Positions 17,390 through 26,000 of a DNA stretch of 35,781 nucleotides are shown piece after piece. The translations under genes and the position numbers were made by a program. This stretch comes from UBA877 sp035506155 (GTDB taxonomy: Bacteria; Chloroflexota; Anaerolineae; Anaerolineales; Villigracilaceae): the NCBI GenBank assembly GCA_035506155.1, contig DATJPX010000157.1, positions 1 to 35,781 on the forward strand, written 5' to 3'. A model generated the notes under the pieces. That model was not told the origin of the DNA. It made no database searches and saw only the letters and a list, made by a program, of their open reading frames with translations. Position 1 is the first letter of the stretch. Every line of letters starts with the position of its first letter.

Positions 17390-19354
17390 CTACGGGAACT
17401 GGTAGGTGATCATGATCACCTTCGTGCAATCATAATGATAGACAATGTCTCCGCCGGGATGAGCGGCTGCCCAGGCTTTCAGCTCGTCAAAGCGATTCGG
17501 ATTGGCGATGATCGTCTCTTCTGCGCCGGCTGTCAAGGTGTCGACCGGATCCTTGACGTTGATGATGGATCGGTTCCCGCTCAGGAAGTCGACCGAAGCG
17601 TGTGAGCCGTAAAAGAATATGTCATCGCTGAGCAGATAAACGGTATCCTCCGGGTGCACGGTCCGGACGAAACTTCCGAGATAGGATGCGAACCGATCCT
17701 GGGGGTTGTTGGAATACAGGCAGCGCCCGGCAAAGTCAACATAATAGTTCCAAAGGTTGGTGACCATGAGGCTGACCAGTACCACGCCGACCGCAAGTCC
17801 GTATGCCATATGGGCTTTCTCCCAACTCATTCCAATCAGCTCGAGGACTTGGTCCAGCGCAACAGCAGCAAGGATCATAGCTGCCGGAAGGACGATCAAC
17901 ATTCGGTACGAGTCGGCGGAGGCAGGGACGGAAAAGATCCCGATAGCAAAAGTAAAGCCCCAAAAGTAGCAGTTCACGAGCAGGTACTCCGGCTTGCGAA
18001 TCCGCCAAATGGCGATACCCAATCCGACCAGGAAGAGAGTGGCTGCAACCAGGGTGAGGGTCGGAACGGGGGAGCCATAGAAATCGATGGCCGGGTAATA
18101 AATAAGGGAGAGGAAGGCATGGATGACACGCTGCCCCAGGATCTGGAAGGCATTCTGGCCGGTGCTGGCGACGGTTTGGGCTAGCCATCCTGACTGGAAG
18201 GTGCCATCCGAATTCATCCTGGCAAAGAATTCATCAGGATGCTGGACGACGTATGTTGCTTCCGGGATGAGCAGGATTGCCAGGCCGCCCCAGAATGCGC
18301 CGACCTGTTTCAGGGCCGGCTTGATCCAAGGTCGGAAGAATAGGAAAGCAATGACCATAAAAATGAGCACCAGGACAACTACACTCTGGGCGGTCAGGTA
18401 GATGCTGAAGTGGATGGCGAGCAGGATCGCGGCGAGGGCAGTCCGCCAGGAACTGCGTTTTTGTATGCCGGTCAACAGCAGGAAGAATTCCAGCGGGATC
18501 AACCAGGTATCCTGGATATATCCCACTGCAGCCGTGCGGCTAAAATTCAAATGGGTATGCGAGAATGCCAGCAGACTGGTGCTGATCAGGGCGATGCGTT
18601 TACCGCCGATCTGGCGAGCCAGCAGATATATGGCCGGAATGGCCAGGGTGCCACCAATGGCCGCCAATAGGCGGAGGGCGAATGGGGTGGATCCGAACAT
18701 ATTCAGGAAGAAATAGATCCCCTGGAGATATAACGCGCCGAAATTAGCCCATAGGGCGAATGGGTTGGCCAGCCTGCCGTATGTCGTTGCTTGTGCTGCC
18801 ATGCCCATCTGGCCCTCATCCCCGTTGATGATCCGTGGGATGGTGCCCAATTTGTAGAACCTGAGTATGAGCGCCAGGAGGGTAAGCCCTCCCACGATCA
18901 ACAGTTCATTCCTATTTTCTTTCAGCCACTTTTTCCAGGCGGGATCGATTTTGAAGCCCTGGCTGAATGCAGCCAGATAACAGATCATGCTGCCCGCCCA
19001 GAACGAGAGTACCGGAATGTAATTGGTTCGTTCACTCTTCCGGAAAAGTACCATCGAAAGCGCGGCCAGGATCGACAGGATGATCGCACCGGCGACCCAG
19101 GGAGAAGCGCCTGTCAACGACAGCCGCTCGAAAAGCGATTTGATGAAACGAGGCGGTTTGATCGCTAAAGAAGCGATGAATAAAAGCACGCCGGCCAGGC
19201 AGATCCAAAGGGAAGCCGGAACGATTATCTTGTCATTGATCGGGGTGGTGTAAAGGATGACCTGGCCGATCGCTACAAGGGAAACGGTCAGCAAGGCAAA
19301 TGCCCCGCGCGCTTTTCGGACGGTCAGATCTTCTGCGGATTGGCTCTTTTTCAT
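17390..19354 (-). CDS. Integral membrane glycosyltransferase (GT-C, ArnT/PMT family 39-like)
   Basis: 654 residues from the ATG at 19352-19354, chosen because AGGAG lies about 7 nt upstream. A GTG at 19420 would add 22 residues with no clear ribosome site. There are about twelve hydrophobic segments. After the transmembrane pair around 90-170 comes the acidic loop motif IINGDEGQMGMAA (175-187), whose Asp179-Glu180 match the catalytic DE of GT39/GT83 enzymes. Such enzymes transfer a sugar from a polyprenyl-phosphate donor to an acceptor on the outer face of the membrane. The gene heads the operon with the methyltransferase, GT2, SDR and aminotransferase genes, so it is the likely final transferase for the sugar they make. 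The acceptor is unknown. Confidence 0.85.
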   Translation of the reverse strand: MKKSQSAEDLTVRKARGAFALLTVSLVAIGQVILYTTPINDKIIVPASLWICLAGVLLFIASLAIKPPRFIKSLFERLSLTGASPWVAGAIILSILAALSMVLFRKSERTNYIPVLSFWAGSMICYLAAFSQGFKIDPAWKKWLKENRNELLIVGGLTLLALILRFYKLGTIPRIINGDEGQMGMAAQATTYGRLANPFALWANFGALYLQGIYFFLNMFGSTPFALRLLAAIGGTLAIPAIYLLARQIGGKRIALISTSLLAFSHTHLNFSRTAAVGYIQDTWLIPLEFFLLLTGIQKRSSWRTALAAILLAIHFSIYLTAQSVVVLVLIFMVIAFLFFRPWIKPALKQVGAFWGGLAILLIPEATYVVQHPDEFFARMNSDGTFQSGWLAQTVASTGQNAFQILGQRVIHAFLSLIYYPAIDFYGSPVPTLTLVAATLFLVGLGIAIWRIRKPEYLLVNCYFWGFTFAIGIFSVPASADSYRMLIVLPAAMILAAVALDQVLELIGMSWEKAHMAYGLAVGVVLVSLMVTNLWNYYVDFAGRCLYSNNPQDRFASYLGSFVRTVHPEDTVYLLSDDIFFYGSHASVDFLSGNRSIINVKDPVDTLTAGAEETIIANPNRFDELKAWAAAHPGGDIVYHYDCTKVIMITYQFP

Positions 19355-19416
19355 GGCATACTCCTGGATAGAAAAATATTGGATGGGGATGAGAAATCCT
19401 GCGGTCTTATCAGTGC

Positions 19417-19623
19417 TCACAACCGACGCAGGCGCCTCAGCGCTTCATCCATTGCCGCCACACTGGAGCGAATCGCCAAATGAACCCGGCTGATGCTTGT
19501 CCCGTCCCCCGGCGGTATGCGACGCTCATTGCTGACGGCACGCTGAATGTTCAGGAATTGACGTGCTATTAATCCCAAGCGATGCTCCCCCCACGGGATT
19601 GTATCGGGAATTTCCGCTTGAAA
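19417..19623 (-). pseudogene. Possible gene remnant or small ORF upstream of the GT-C gene
   Basis: A 68-codon open frame runs from just after a stop to TGA 19417-19419, with no ATG near its beginning; TTG 19578 is the first alternative start. The translation is protein-like, ending SVAAMDEALRRLRRL. The last 20 or so residues resemble the C-termini of PLP aminotransferases or other alpha/beta enzymes, but I cannot identify the family. Its stop overlaps a GTG (19418-19420) in frame with the GT-C gene. It may be the tail of a deleted upstream operon gene or a chance frame in the leader. The region 19355-19725 holds no other convincing gene. Confidence 0.3.
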
Positions 19624-19689
19624 TTATAAAACGTTTTTGTCTTTTTTGATGGGAAAAACCTTGCATTTACTTTACTTTTCCCTCGAACG

Positions 19690-19721
19690 AAAAAGACACC
19701 CCACGATCGGGATGTCTTTTT
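19690..19721 (-). terminator. Intrinsic terminator of the tRNA-Ser transcript
   Basis: AAAAAGACA pairs with TGTCTTTTT, extended by a CCC/GGG core with a one-base bulge on one side and a short loop. It ends in a T-run on the minus strand and starts 5 nt after the tRNA discriminator base. Confidence 0.85.
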
Positions 19722-19725
19722 CAGG

Positions 19726-19813
19726 CGGAGAGGGTGGGATTCGAACCCACGGTGGCCCAAAGGACCACAACGGTTTTCGAGACCGTCCCATTCAACCGCT
19801 CTGGCACCTCTCC
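19726..19813 (-). tRNA. tRNA-Ser (anticodon CGA)
   Basis: The 88-nt gene folds as a class II tRNA. The acceptor stem GGAGAGG pairs with CCTCTCC. The anticodon stem ACGGT/ACCGT carries the loop CTCGAAA, giving anticodon CGA for the serine codon UCG. The long variable arm pairs GTGG with CCAC-type bases, as in tRNA-Ser. The T arm contains GGTTCGAATCC. The discriminator is G and the encoded 3' end continues CCT, so CCA must be added post-transcriptionally. Confidence 0.96.
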
Positions 19814-19826
19814 GAGCGGCGGGCCG

Positions 19827-19832
19827 ATTATA
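19827..19832 (-). promoter_or_regulatory. Probable -10 box for tRNA-Ser
   Basis: A perfect TATAAT on the minus strand puts transcription start about 7 nt before the mature tRNA 5' end. This suggests that the tRNA has its own promoter in addition to possible read-through from the RNase genes. Confidence 0.55.
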
Positions 19833-19887
19833 TCTTAAATTCCTGCCGGTGTGGCGGGAAGGATGGATCGGTTGCTGAGCTTGCCTG

Positions 19888-21282
19888 TCAAATCTCCAGG
19901 CTGCTGTAAAGCTCCGGATAGAGGAGCCCATCCATGCCGTTCTCGCGCAGGCGTGCCTGGAAGGCGGTGGCGGCATCCGTCTCGCCGTGTACCAGGATGA
20001 CCTGTTTTGCCTGACCCTTGAGTGACAGGGCGTACTGGGTCAGCAGGTCCTGCCCGGCGTGGGCGGACAGGCCGCCGATGGTGACAACATCGGCTTTGCG
20101 GTGATACTCCTCGCCGTAGATCTTGACGACCGGCTCGCGATCCGCTAGGCGCCGGCCAAGGGTATAGGGGGCCTGCCAGCCGACGATCAGGATGGTGTTC
20201 TTCTCGTCTTCGATGTTGTTCTTGAGATGATGGAGGATGCGCCCGGCTTCGGCCATCCCGGAGGCCGCAATGATGATCATCGGTCCCTTCATGGAATTGA
20301 TGGCTTTCGACTCCTCCACGGTCTGGACGTACTTCAAGCCGGCGAAGGCTAGGGCCGGATGCTTCCCCGAGCGGATGAACGCCAGGGTCTCGGCGTCGTA
20401 GCATTCCGGGTGTTTGTCGAAGACCTGGGTGGCGTGCAGCGCCAGTGGACTGTCCACAAAGACCGGGATGTGTTTGAGCTGCCCGGTCTCCACCAACTGG
20501 TTCAGGCTGAAGACGAGTTCCTGGGTCCGACCAACCGCGAAAGCCGGGATGATGACCTTGCCGCCCCGTTTGAGGGTCTGCAGGACGACCGCGTGGAACT
20601 CACGGTGGGCTTCCAAGGGATCGGCGTGAGGCTTGTCGCCGTAGGTGCATTCCATCATCAGGTAATCGGCATCGTGCGGCATGACCGGGTCGCGCAGGAT
20701 CGGCAGTTTGTAGCGGCCGATGTCGCCGGAGAACCAGAAACGCTTCGTCTGGCTGCCTTCGTGGATCTCCAGTCGGATCGCCGCTGATCCGAGGATGTGT
20801 CCCGCTTCGATGAATTCCACGCTCACGCCCGGGGCAACCTCGACGGGTTTGAAGTAGTTCTGCGGCCGAAAGTGCTCGGCGACTTTCTTGGCGTCCTCGA
20901 GGGTGTAGAGCGGCTCGACAGGCGGCTCGCCGCGTTCCAGGTTGCGCTTGTTGACGAATTCCGCATCCGCCTCCTGGATGTGGCCTGAGTCCTGCAGCAT
21001 GGCGTCGGCCAGGTCGGCCGTGGCGGAGGTGGCGAAGATCGGACCGGCGTATTCCTGCTTGACCAGGTTGGGCAGGTTGCCGCTGTGGTCGATGTGGGCG
21101 TGCGAGAGAAGGACCGCGTCGATCGTTTTCGGATCGAAGTGGAAAGTCCGGTTGCGCTCGTAGGTCTCGGCGCGCCGGCCCTGGTACAAGCCGCATTCCA
21201 TCAAGATCCGGCTCCCGTTCACTTCCAGCAGATACTGGGAACCGGTGACCGTTTGGGCGGCCCCATTGAAGTGGATGCGCAT
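19888..21282 (-). CDS. MBL-fold / beta-CASP ribonuclease (CPSF73-like RNA-processing exonuclease family)
   Basis: 464 residues. The metallo-beta-lactamase zinc motif SHAHIDHSGNLP is at 60-71. Further ligands are in EAGHILGSA and FSGDIGR. A beta-CASP insert follows, with PAFAVGRTQELV and IIIAASGMAEAGRI, and then the RNA-specificity domain with GGLSAHAGQ and VHGE near the C-terminus. Proteins of this COG1236-type family cleave or trim RNA using two zinc ions and are relatives of CPSF-73. The start is fixed by AGGAGG 7 nt upstream of the ATG. It lies 10 nt downstream of the RNase D gene and 74 nt upstream of tRNA-Ser, which suggests a role in RNA maturation. Its exact substrate is unknown. Confidence 0.92.
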   Translation of the reverse strand: MRIHFNGAAQTVTGSQYLLEVNGSRILMECGLYQGRRAETYERNRTFHFDPKTIDAVLLSHAHIDHSGNLPNLVKQEYAGPIFATSATADLADAMLQDSGHIQEADAEFVNKRNLERGEPPVEPLYTLEDAKKVAEHFRPQNYFKPVEVAPGVSVEFIEAGHILGSAAIRLEIHEGSQTKRFWFSGDIGRYKLPILRDPVMPHDADYLMMECTYGDKPHADPLEAHREFHAVVLQTLKRGGKVIIPAFAVGRTQELVFSLNQLVETGQLKHIPVFVDSPLALHATQVFDKHPECYDAETLAFIRSGKHPALAFAGLKYVQTVEESKAINSMKGPMIIIAASGMAEAGRILHHLKNNIEDEKNTILIVGWQAPYTLGRRLADREPVVKIYGEEYHRKADVVTIGGLSAHAGQDLLTQYALSLKGQAKQVILVHGETDAATAFQARLRENGMDGLLYPELYSSLEI

Positions 21283-21292
21283 TGATTGCCTC

Positions 21293-22426
21293 CTAGGCGG
21301 GAAATTTTTTTGTGCGGACGATTTGCAGAATTTCCCCGCCGAACTCCTTCAGGCGCCAGGGAGAATTCGGCATTAATTCCGCCAGCTCTTCGATCGTTTT
21401 GGGATTCGTGTCTGCGATCGCGTGCATCCAGCCCTTCGGCAGGATCACGTCGGATTCGACCCCCATCTTCTGGCAGGTGCTTTTCCGCCATTCGGATAGG
21501 ATCGTATAGCGGTCGATATAGGCCTGCTTCGGGCGGACATATTGGGGTCGCTTGACCAGGATTGCCCGCTTGCCCCGTGAGATCGCCTGCAGGATGTCAT
21601 TCCCGTAGACATAGATTTGCTTGGCGGTCAGGTCGAGGGCGTCCATCTCGTCCTGGGTTTCGGGGGCGGCCAGGGCCAGCTCCACCAGGCGTTTGTCATC
21701 GATGACCCGGAAGACCGGACGGTTCATCTGCTGGGCCTTCGATTCGCGCCAGGCACATAATTCCTGCAAGATCGTCAGCTGCCGGTCGGTCAGTTTCTGG
21801 ATCCCCTTGACCCTCTGCCAGGCCGGGATTTCCACCCGTCCGCTCCCGTTGCCGTGCGCCAGGCGGGTGAACTCCTCTTGGGCCAGCTCCCAGCGGCCGC
21901 GCAGTTTGAGCTCGTTTTCCAGGCATACCCGCAAGTCCAGGAGGTGGTGAGTATCGAGGCGGGCATAACTGAGCATATCCTTCGAGAGCGGCCGTTCGGC
22001 CCAGTCGGCCTTCTGGTATTTCTTGTCCAGCTTGATCCCCAGCTTTTCGGCCAGCATCGAATCCAGCCCGACCCGTTTATAACCCAGGATGCGGGCAGCC
22101 TGCATGGTGTCGAACAGGTGGGTGACGTTCAAGCCGAAATCGCGCTTCAGGCAAATCAAGTCGTACTCTGCGGCGTGGAACACTTTTTCGTGTTCGGGAT
22201 TGTTGAAGATGACGCTGAGAGGGGAAAGGACGTCGAAGACGAGCGGATCGACGAGGTAGTCTTTTTCGGGGGTCGAGAACTGGATGAGGCAAAGCTGTTC
22301 CCGATAGGCATGCAGGCTGTTCGACTCCGTATCCACGGCGATCCGGGGGTAGCGGGCAAGCTCGGTGGTCAATTTTGCCAGGGCTGCGGGGGTTGCGATC
22401 CACTCGGGAGCGGGAAGGGCTGTCAT
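21293..22426 (-). CDS. rnd: Ribonuclease D
   Basis: 377 residues, the normal length. The DEDDy 3'-5' exonuclease domain covers about 1-170, with Asp32 and Glu34 in VDTESNSL, Asp89 in FHAAEYDL, and Tyr154/Asp158 in YARLDTHHL. HRDC-type helical domains follow at about 205-285 and about 295-370. RNase D trims the 3' ends of tRNA precursors and other small RNAs. The neighbours support this role: a beta-CASP RNase gene follows after 10 nt and tRNA-Ser lies just beyond it, all on the minus strand. Confidence 0.95.
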   Translation of the reverse strand: MTALPAPEWIATPAALAKLTTELARYPRIAVDTESNSLHAYREQLCLIQFSTPEKDYLVDPLVFDVLSPLSVIFNNPEHEKVFHAAEYDLICLKRDFGLNVTHLFDTMQAARILGYKRVGLDSMLAEKLGIKLDKKYQKADWAERPLSKDMLSYARLDTHHLLDLRVCLENELKLRGRWELAQEEFTRLAHGNGSGRVEIPAWQRVKGIQKLTDRQLTILQELCAWRESKAQQMNRPVFRVIDDKRLVELALAAPETQDEMDALDLTAKQIYVYGNDILQAISRGKRAILVKRPQYVRPKQAYIDRYTILSEWRKSTCQKMGVESDVILPKGWMHAIADTNPKTIEELAELMPNSPWRLKEFGGEILQIVRTKKFPA

Positions 22427-22462
22427 CGTCCGGATTATAACCTTATGGCTGGCATGGCGACC

Positions 22463-22903
22463 CTAGCGGATCTTTTCCATGACCAGGGCGTTCTCTTTAT
22501 CGTTGTAGTATTCCCGCCAGGTATCCACGGAGTAATACTGTTCCTGCTTGTACATTTCGATCGCCGCATCGTTGGTTACGCGGACGCACAGGCGGATGCG
22601 CTGTTGGGGGAGTTTTCGCTCACAGGCCCGCAGGAGCGCCCGTCCGATGCCGCGGCGCTGGAACTCTGGAAGGACCCCGATGGTGGCGATCCAGGCCATG
22701 TTCTCGGAGGGCCGCGGATCGCCGGCCACGAAGCCGACCATCTGGTCGCCCTCGACGGCTTTAAGACGGACGACGTCCGGCCAGGTCAACACGGCGACCA
22801 GGTCGAGCAACGGCCAGGCATCTTTCGGGAAACACGCTTGTTCGACGCGGCGCAGGCTGCCGAGGTCCCGGAGGGTGGCGGGGAGGATATCCATGACGTT
22901 CAT
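22463..22903 (-). CDS. GNAT family N-acetyltransferase (RimI-like)
   Basis: 146 residues, a single GNAT domain. The acetyl-CoA pyrophosphate-binding motif A reads IATIGVLPEFQRRGIGRALL (about 72-91). The following LCVRVTNDAAIEMYKQEQY matches the motif B region of ribosomal-protein acetyltransferase RimI (N..A...Y...GF). The substrate is unproven; ribosomal protein or other N-terminal acetylation is plausible. It is the first gene of a minus-strand run (GNAT, RNase D, beta-CASP RNase) that deals with RNA and translation, with 36 nt to rnd. A second ATG at codon 4 is also possible. Confidence 0.85.
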   Translation of the reverse strand: MNVMDILPATLRDLGSLRRVEQACFPKDAWPLLDLVAVLTWPDVVRLKAVEGDQMVGFVAGDPRPSENMAWIATIGVLPEFQRRGIGRALLRACERKLPQQRIRLCVRVTNDAAIEMYKQEQYYSVDTWREYYNDKENALVMEKIR

Positions 22904-22919
22904 CCAAGATTTTGAAATC

Positions 22920-22948
22920 AGAGGCCTCCCGAATTTCGGGAGGCCTCT
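22920..22948 (-). terminator. Intrinsic terminator of the nfeD-SPFH operon
   Basis: A 13-bp perfect stem (AGAGGCCTCCCGA and its complement) with a 3-nt loop lies between the SPFH stop and the GNAT start. On the minus strand it is followed by GATTTC, so the T-tract is short but the stem is very strong. Confidence 0.75.
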
Positions 22949-22976
22949 ATTTTACCCGTTCTTGATTGTTCCTTGC

Positions 22977-23876
22977 CTACTTCCCTTTGACGAAATTCTC
23001 GATCATGCTGGTGAATTCCATCGGGAAGATGAACTTGGTGGAAGCGCCCTGGCCGACGGACTTGAGCGTCTCGAAATACTGCAGGGTCATGGTCTTCTGG
23101 TCGACGGTCTTGGCGGCTACGAAGATATTTTCCAGGGCCGTGGCGAAGCCTTCCGCCCGCAAAGCCTGGGCCTGTTTCTGGCCCTCGGCCTCCAGGATGG
23201 CGGCCTGCTTGGAGCCTTCGGCCTGCAGGATGGCGGCCTGTTTCTGGCCGGTCGCCACGTTGATGGCGGCATCGCGGTTACCTTCGGACTCGGTCACGAC
23301 GGCACGGCGGATGCGCTCGGCGGACATCTGCTTGTTCATTGCGTCCTGGACGTCCTTGGGCGGGATGATCTCGCGGATCTCCACGTTGGTCACCTTGACA
23401 CCCCAGCGCTCGGTCACTTCGTCGAGCTTGGTGCGCAGGGTCGTATTGATATTTTCACGTTGAGAAAGCACTTCGTCGAGCGGGATGCCGCCGATGACGG
23501 AGCGAAGGGTGGTAGTGGCCATACCGGCCGCCGACAGCTCGAAGTTGCCGACGCCGACCACGCTCAGGGTCGGGTCCATCACCTTGTAATACCACAGGAA
23601 GTCGATCGAGATCGGGGCATTATCCTTGGTGATCGAAACCTGGTGCGGGACCTCACGGATCTGTTCGCGCAAGTCCACTTTGACGGCCCGGTCGACGATC
23701 GGGATCAACAGCACGAGGCCGGGGCCCTTGGTGCCGATGCAGCGGCCCAGGCGGAAGACGACCAGGCGCTGATACTCGTTGACGATCCGGATGGCGTTAA
23801 CGAGAAAGATGATCAGCAGCACGACGACCGCGCCGCCGACACACAGGAAAGTCGTTCCAATTGCTCCAGATGACAT
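22977..23876 (-). CDS. SPFH/Band 7 membrane protein (stomatin/slipin-like)
   Basis: 299 residues. One N-terminal transmembrane segment (about 9-30) is followed by a Band 7 domain (about 32-200) starting VNEYQRLVVFRLGRC...GPGLVLLIPIVD, the typical stomatin entry sequence. A C-terminal heptad-like region, about 205-250, has repeated AEG.KQA units expected to form a coiled coil for oligomerisation. Such proteins build large membrane-associated rings that organise membrane microdomains. The upstream nfeD-like gene (29 nt away) is the classical partner of slipins, so the two products probably act together in the inner membrane. The operon ends at a strong terminator. Confidence 0.93.
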   Translation of the reverse strand: MSSGAIGTTFLCVGGAVVVLLIIFLVNAIRIVNEYQRLVVFRLGRCIGTKGPGLVLLIPIVDRAVKVDLREQIREVPHQVSITKDNAPISIDFLWYYKVMDPTLSVVGVGNFELSAAGMATTTLRSVIGGIPLDEVLSQRENINTTLRTKLDEVTERWGVKVTNVEIREIIPPKDVQDAMNKQMSAERIRRAVVTESEGNRDAAINVATGQKQAAILQAEGSKQAAILEAEGQKQAQALRAEGFATALENIFVAAKTVDQKTMTLQYFETLKSVGQGASTKFIFPMEFTSMIENFVKGK

Positions 23877-23905
23877 ACAATCCTCCTTGAAGATCCCTGA
23901 AAAGG

Positions 23906-24511
23906 TTAATGGGTTACCTGATCGGCTTGCTCGACGACCAGGGTGAATCCTTCACGACGAAGCACGCGGATGCGGCTGCCGGCCGGGATGGGTTTCTCGC
24001 TGCGGGCGCTCCACAACTCGCTGGCCACCTGCACCGAACCGCCGGCGAGGACCTCGGTCTTTGCCTCTCCGCTCAGGCCGACCAGGTGTTCCGGGTCCTG
24101 GAGAGGGCGGGTGCGGTGCGCCTGGATGACCATCCGGACGGCAAACCACAGGAACACTCCGCTTGCGGCCGACATGACCACTGCCAGCACCGGGTTGACG
24201 GCCGGGATGAAGTTCTGACTGGGGAACAGGTAGAGCGACCCGACGATCAGGCAGACGATGCTGACCGCCAGGGCCCATCCGCGTCGGGCTCCCCGGATTG
24301 CATAGATGAACGGCACCAATCCAACGACCAGGACGACCAGCGCCCAGATCGTCACCCCCAGCTGGGTGATCTCGTATCCGGCTGCAAACAGCAGGAGCAG
24401 CGCCCCGGCTTCCAGGAAGTGTGTCCCGGGAGTGGCCAGGGCCAGAAACGCCAGGATGAAACCGGATATCAAAAGCAGGTAGGCAACGTCGGGATTTACG
24501 AAAAGGTTCAT
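23906..24511 (-). CDS. NfeD-like membrane protein (short form)
   Basis: 201 residues with four to five hydrophobic segments between about 8 and 132. A C-terminal OB-fold NfeD domain follows (about 140-197), with the typical LVGLSGEAKTEVL.GGSVQV..ELW.ARS and IPAGSRIRVLRREGFTLVV patterns. The long-form ClpP-like protease domain is absent. NfeD proteins bind SPFH/stomatin partners, and one is encoded directly downstream. AGAGGA precedes the ATG. The gene is divergent from wecC. Confidence 0.9.
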   Translation of the reverse strand: MNLFVNPDVAYLLLISGFILAFLALATPGTHFLEAGALLLLFAAGYEITQLGVTIWALVVLVVGLVPFIYAIRGARRGWALAVSIVCLIVGSLYLFPSQNFIPAVNPVLAVVMSAASGVFLWFAVRMVIQAHRTRPLQDPEHLVGLSGEAKTEVLAGGSVQVASELWSARSEKPIPAGSRIRVLRREGFTLVVEQADQVTH

Positions 24512-24537
24512 GGGTTCCTCTTCCGGGGGCCGAAATT

Positions 24538-24543
24538 ATTATA
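24538..24543 (-). promoter_or_regulatory. Probable -10 box of the nfeD-SPFH operon
   Basis: A perfect TATAAT on the minus strand lies 26 nt before the nfeD start, in the short divergent region with wecC. The -35 is poor. Confidence 0.5.
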
Positions 24544-24681
24544 CAACCAATCGGCACACCCACTGTTACCAATATATACGTTTATCGACCGGTGTGGTTC
24601 TACGAGGCGGCAGGTTTTGGGGTAGAATACGTTCCGTTCGTCAAACCACGGCGCGGTATGCCGCCTGACAGGGAGTCTCCC

Positions 24682-25986
24682 GTGAAATTCAAAAAAATCT
24701 GCGTCCTCGGTCTTGGCTACATCGGTCTTCCCACCGCCAGCACCTTTGCCGCCCACGGCATCCAGGTGGTCGGGGTGGACGTCAACCCGCAGGTCCTGGC
24801 GACCTTGCGGCGTGGGGAGATCCACATCCACGAGCCGGGGCTGCACGAGGCGCTCGAAACCGCCCTGAAAGGCGGGAATTTGACCGTCAACGAGACGCCC
24901 GTCGAGGCGGATGCCTACATCATTGCCGTCCCGACGCCCTTTTATGAGGACCGCCTCGGGGAGAGCGACGGGAAACGCTACAAGCTGGCCGATATGCGGG
25001 CAGTCACTTCGGCGACCGAGGCGATCGTCCCGGTGCTGCGCAAGGGCAGCCTGGTCGTGCTCGAATCCACCTCGCCGCCGCGCACCACCGTCGATCTGCT
25101 TATCCCCATCCTCGAAAAGTCGGGCTTGAAGGCGGGCCGTGACTTCTACCTGGCTTATTCCCCCGAGCGAGTCCTGCCCGGGCAGATCCTGCGCGAGCTG
25201 GTCGAGAACGCCCGGGTGATCGGCGGCGTGACGCCCGAATCCGCCGAGGCCGGCCGGGACCTGTATGCGGTGTTCGTGAAGGGGCAGATCGTCGTCACGG
25301 ACGCGACCACCGCTGAAATGGTCAAAGTGATGGAAAATACCTACCGGGATATCAACATTGGCATCGCCAACGAATTTTCCCGCCTGTCCGAGCGCTTCGG
25401 CATCGACGTTTGGGAAGCCATCCGCATCGCCAACCTGCACCCGCGGGTCAAGATCCTCAATCCAGGCCCCGGCGTGGGCGGACACTGCATCAGCGTGGAT
25501 CCATGGTTCTTCGTCGAGTCCGCCCCGGACCTGGCCAACCTGATCTATGCGGCTCGCAGTGTCAACGACTTCCAGCCGCACTTCGTCATAGAGCTTGTCC
25601 AAAAGTCCCTTGGCACCTTGCAAGGAAAGAAGATCGCCGCCCTGGGCCTGGCTTTCAAGCCAGATGTGGATGACCTGCGCGAATCGCCGGCCGTGGAAGT
25701 GGTCCACATGCTCCAGGAGGAAGGCGCAACAGTCAAGGCGTACGAGCCGTTCAAGCCGGATGCGAACCTGCCCGGCGTGACAGCCGTCCCGACCCTGGAG
25801 GAGGCTCTTCACGAGGCGGACGCAGTCGTGCTGCTGGTCAACCATACCGAGCTGCGGGCGCTGACCCCTGAAAAGCTGGCTGGCCTGACCCCGGCGCGCT
25901 TCCTGATCGACACGGTCAACGGCTGGGCCGGCAAGGACTGGCATGCCGCCGGATTCCAGATCTCCCGCCTGGGTGTGAACAAGTAA
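24682..25986 (+). CDS. wecC: UDP-N-acetyl-D-mannosamine dehydrogenase (nucleotide-sugar dehydrogenase)
   Basis: 434 residues from GTG 24682, preferred because AGGGAG lies 7 nt upstream and the family starts just before the Rossmann motif. Upstream ATGs at 24592 and 24658 only add unconserved residues. The NAD-binding motif CVLGLGYIGLP is at about 7-17. The catalytic Cys269 lies in GPGVGGHCISVDPWF. The family central Lys region reads EMVKVMENTYRDINI, and the C-terminal UDP-binding domain has GLAFKPDVDDLRESPAVE. The enzyme oxidises UDP-ManNAc at C6 to UDP-ManNAcA. The next gene, 14 nt downstream, encodes the 2-epimerase that makes its substrate. Other UDP-sugar 6-dehydrogenases are possible, but GHCI.VDPWF plus the wecB neighbour favour WecC. 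Confidence 0.92.
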   Translation: MKFKKICVLGLGYIGLPTASTFAAHGIQVVGVDVNPQVLATLRRGEIHIHEPGLHEALETALKGGNLTVNETPVEADAYIIAVPTPFYEDRLGESDGKRYKLADMRAVTSATEAIVPVLRKGSLVVLESTSPPRTTVDLLIPILEKSGLKAGRDFYLAYSPERVLPGQILRELVENARVIGGVTPESAEAGRDLYAVFVKGQIVVTDATTAEMVKVMENTYRDINIGIANEFSRLSERFGIDVWEAIRIANLHPRVKILNPGPGVGGHCISVDPWFFVESAPDLANLIYAARSVNDFQPHFVIELVQKSLGTLQGKKIAALGLAFKPDVDDLRESPAVEVVHMLQEEGATVKAYEPFKPDANLPGVTAVPTLEEALHEADAVVLLVNHTELRALTPEKLAGLTPARFLIDTVNGWAGKDWHAAGFQISRLGVNK

Positions 25987-26000
25987 GGGCGGCCCGCTCC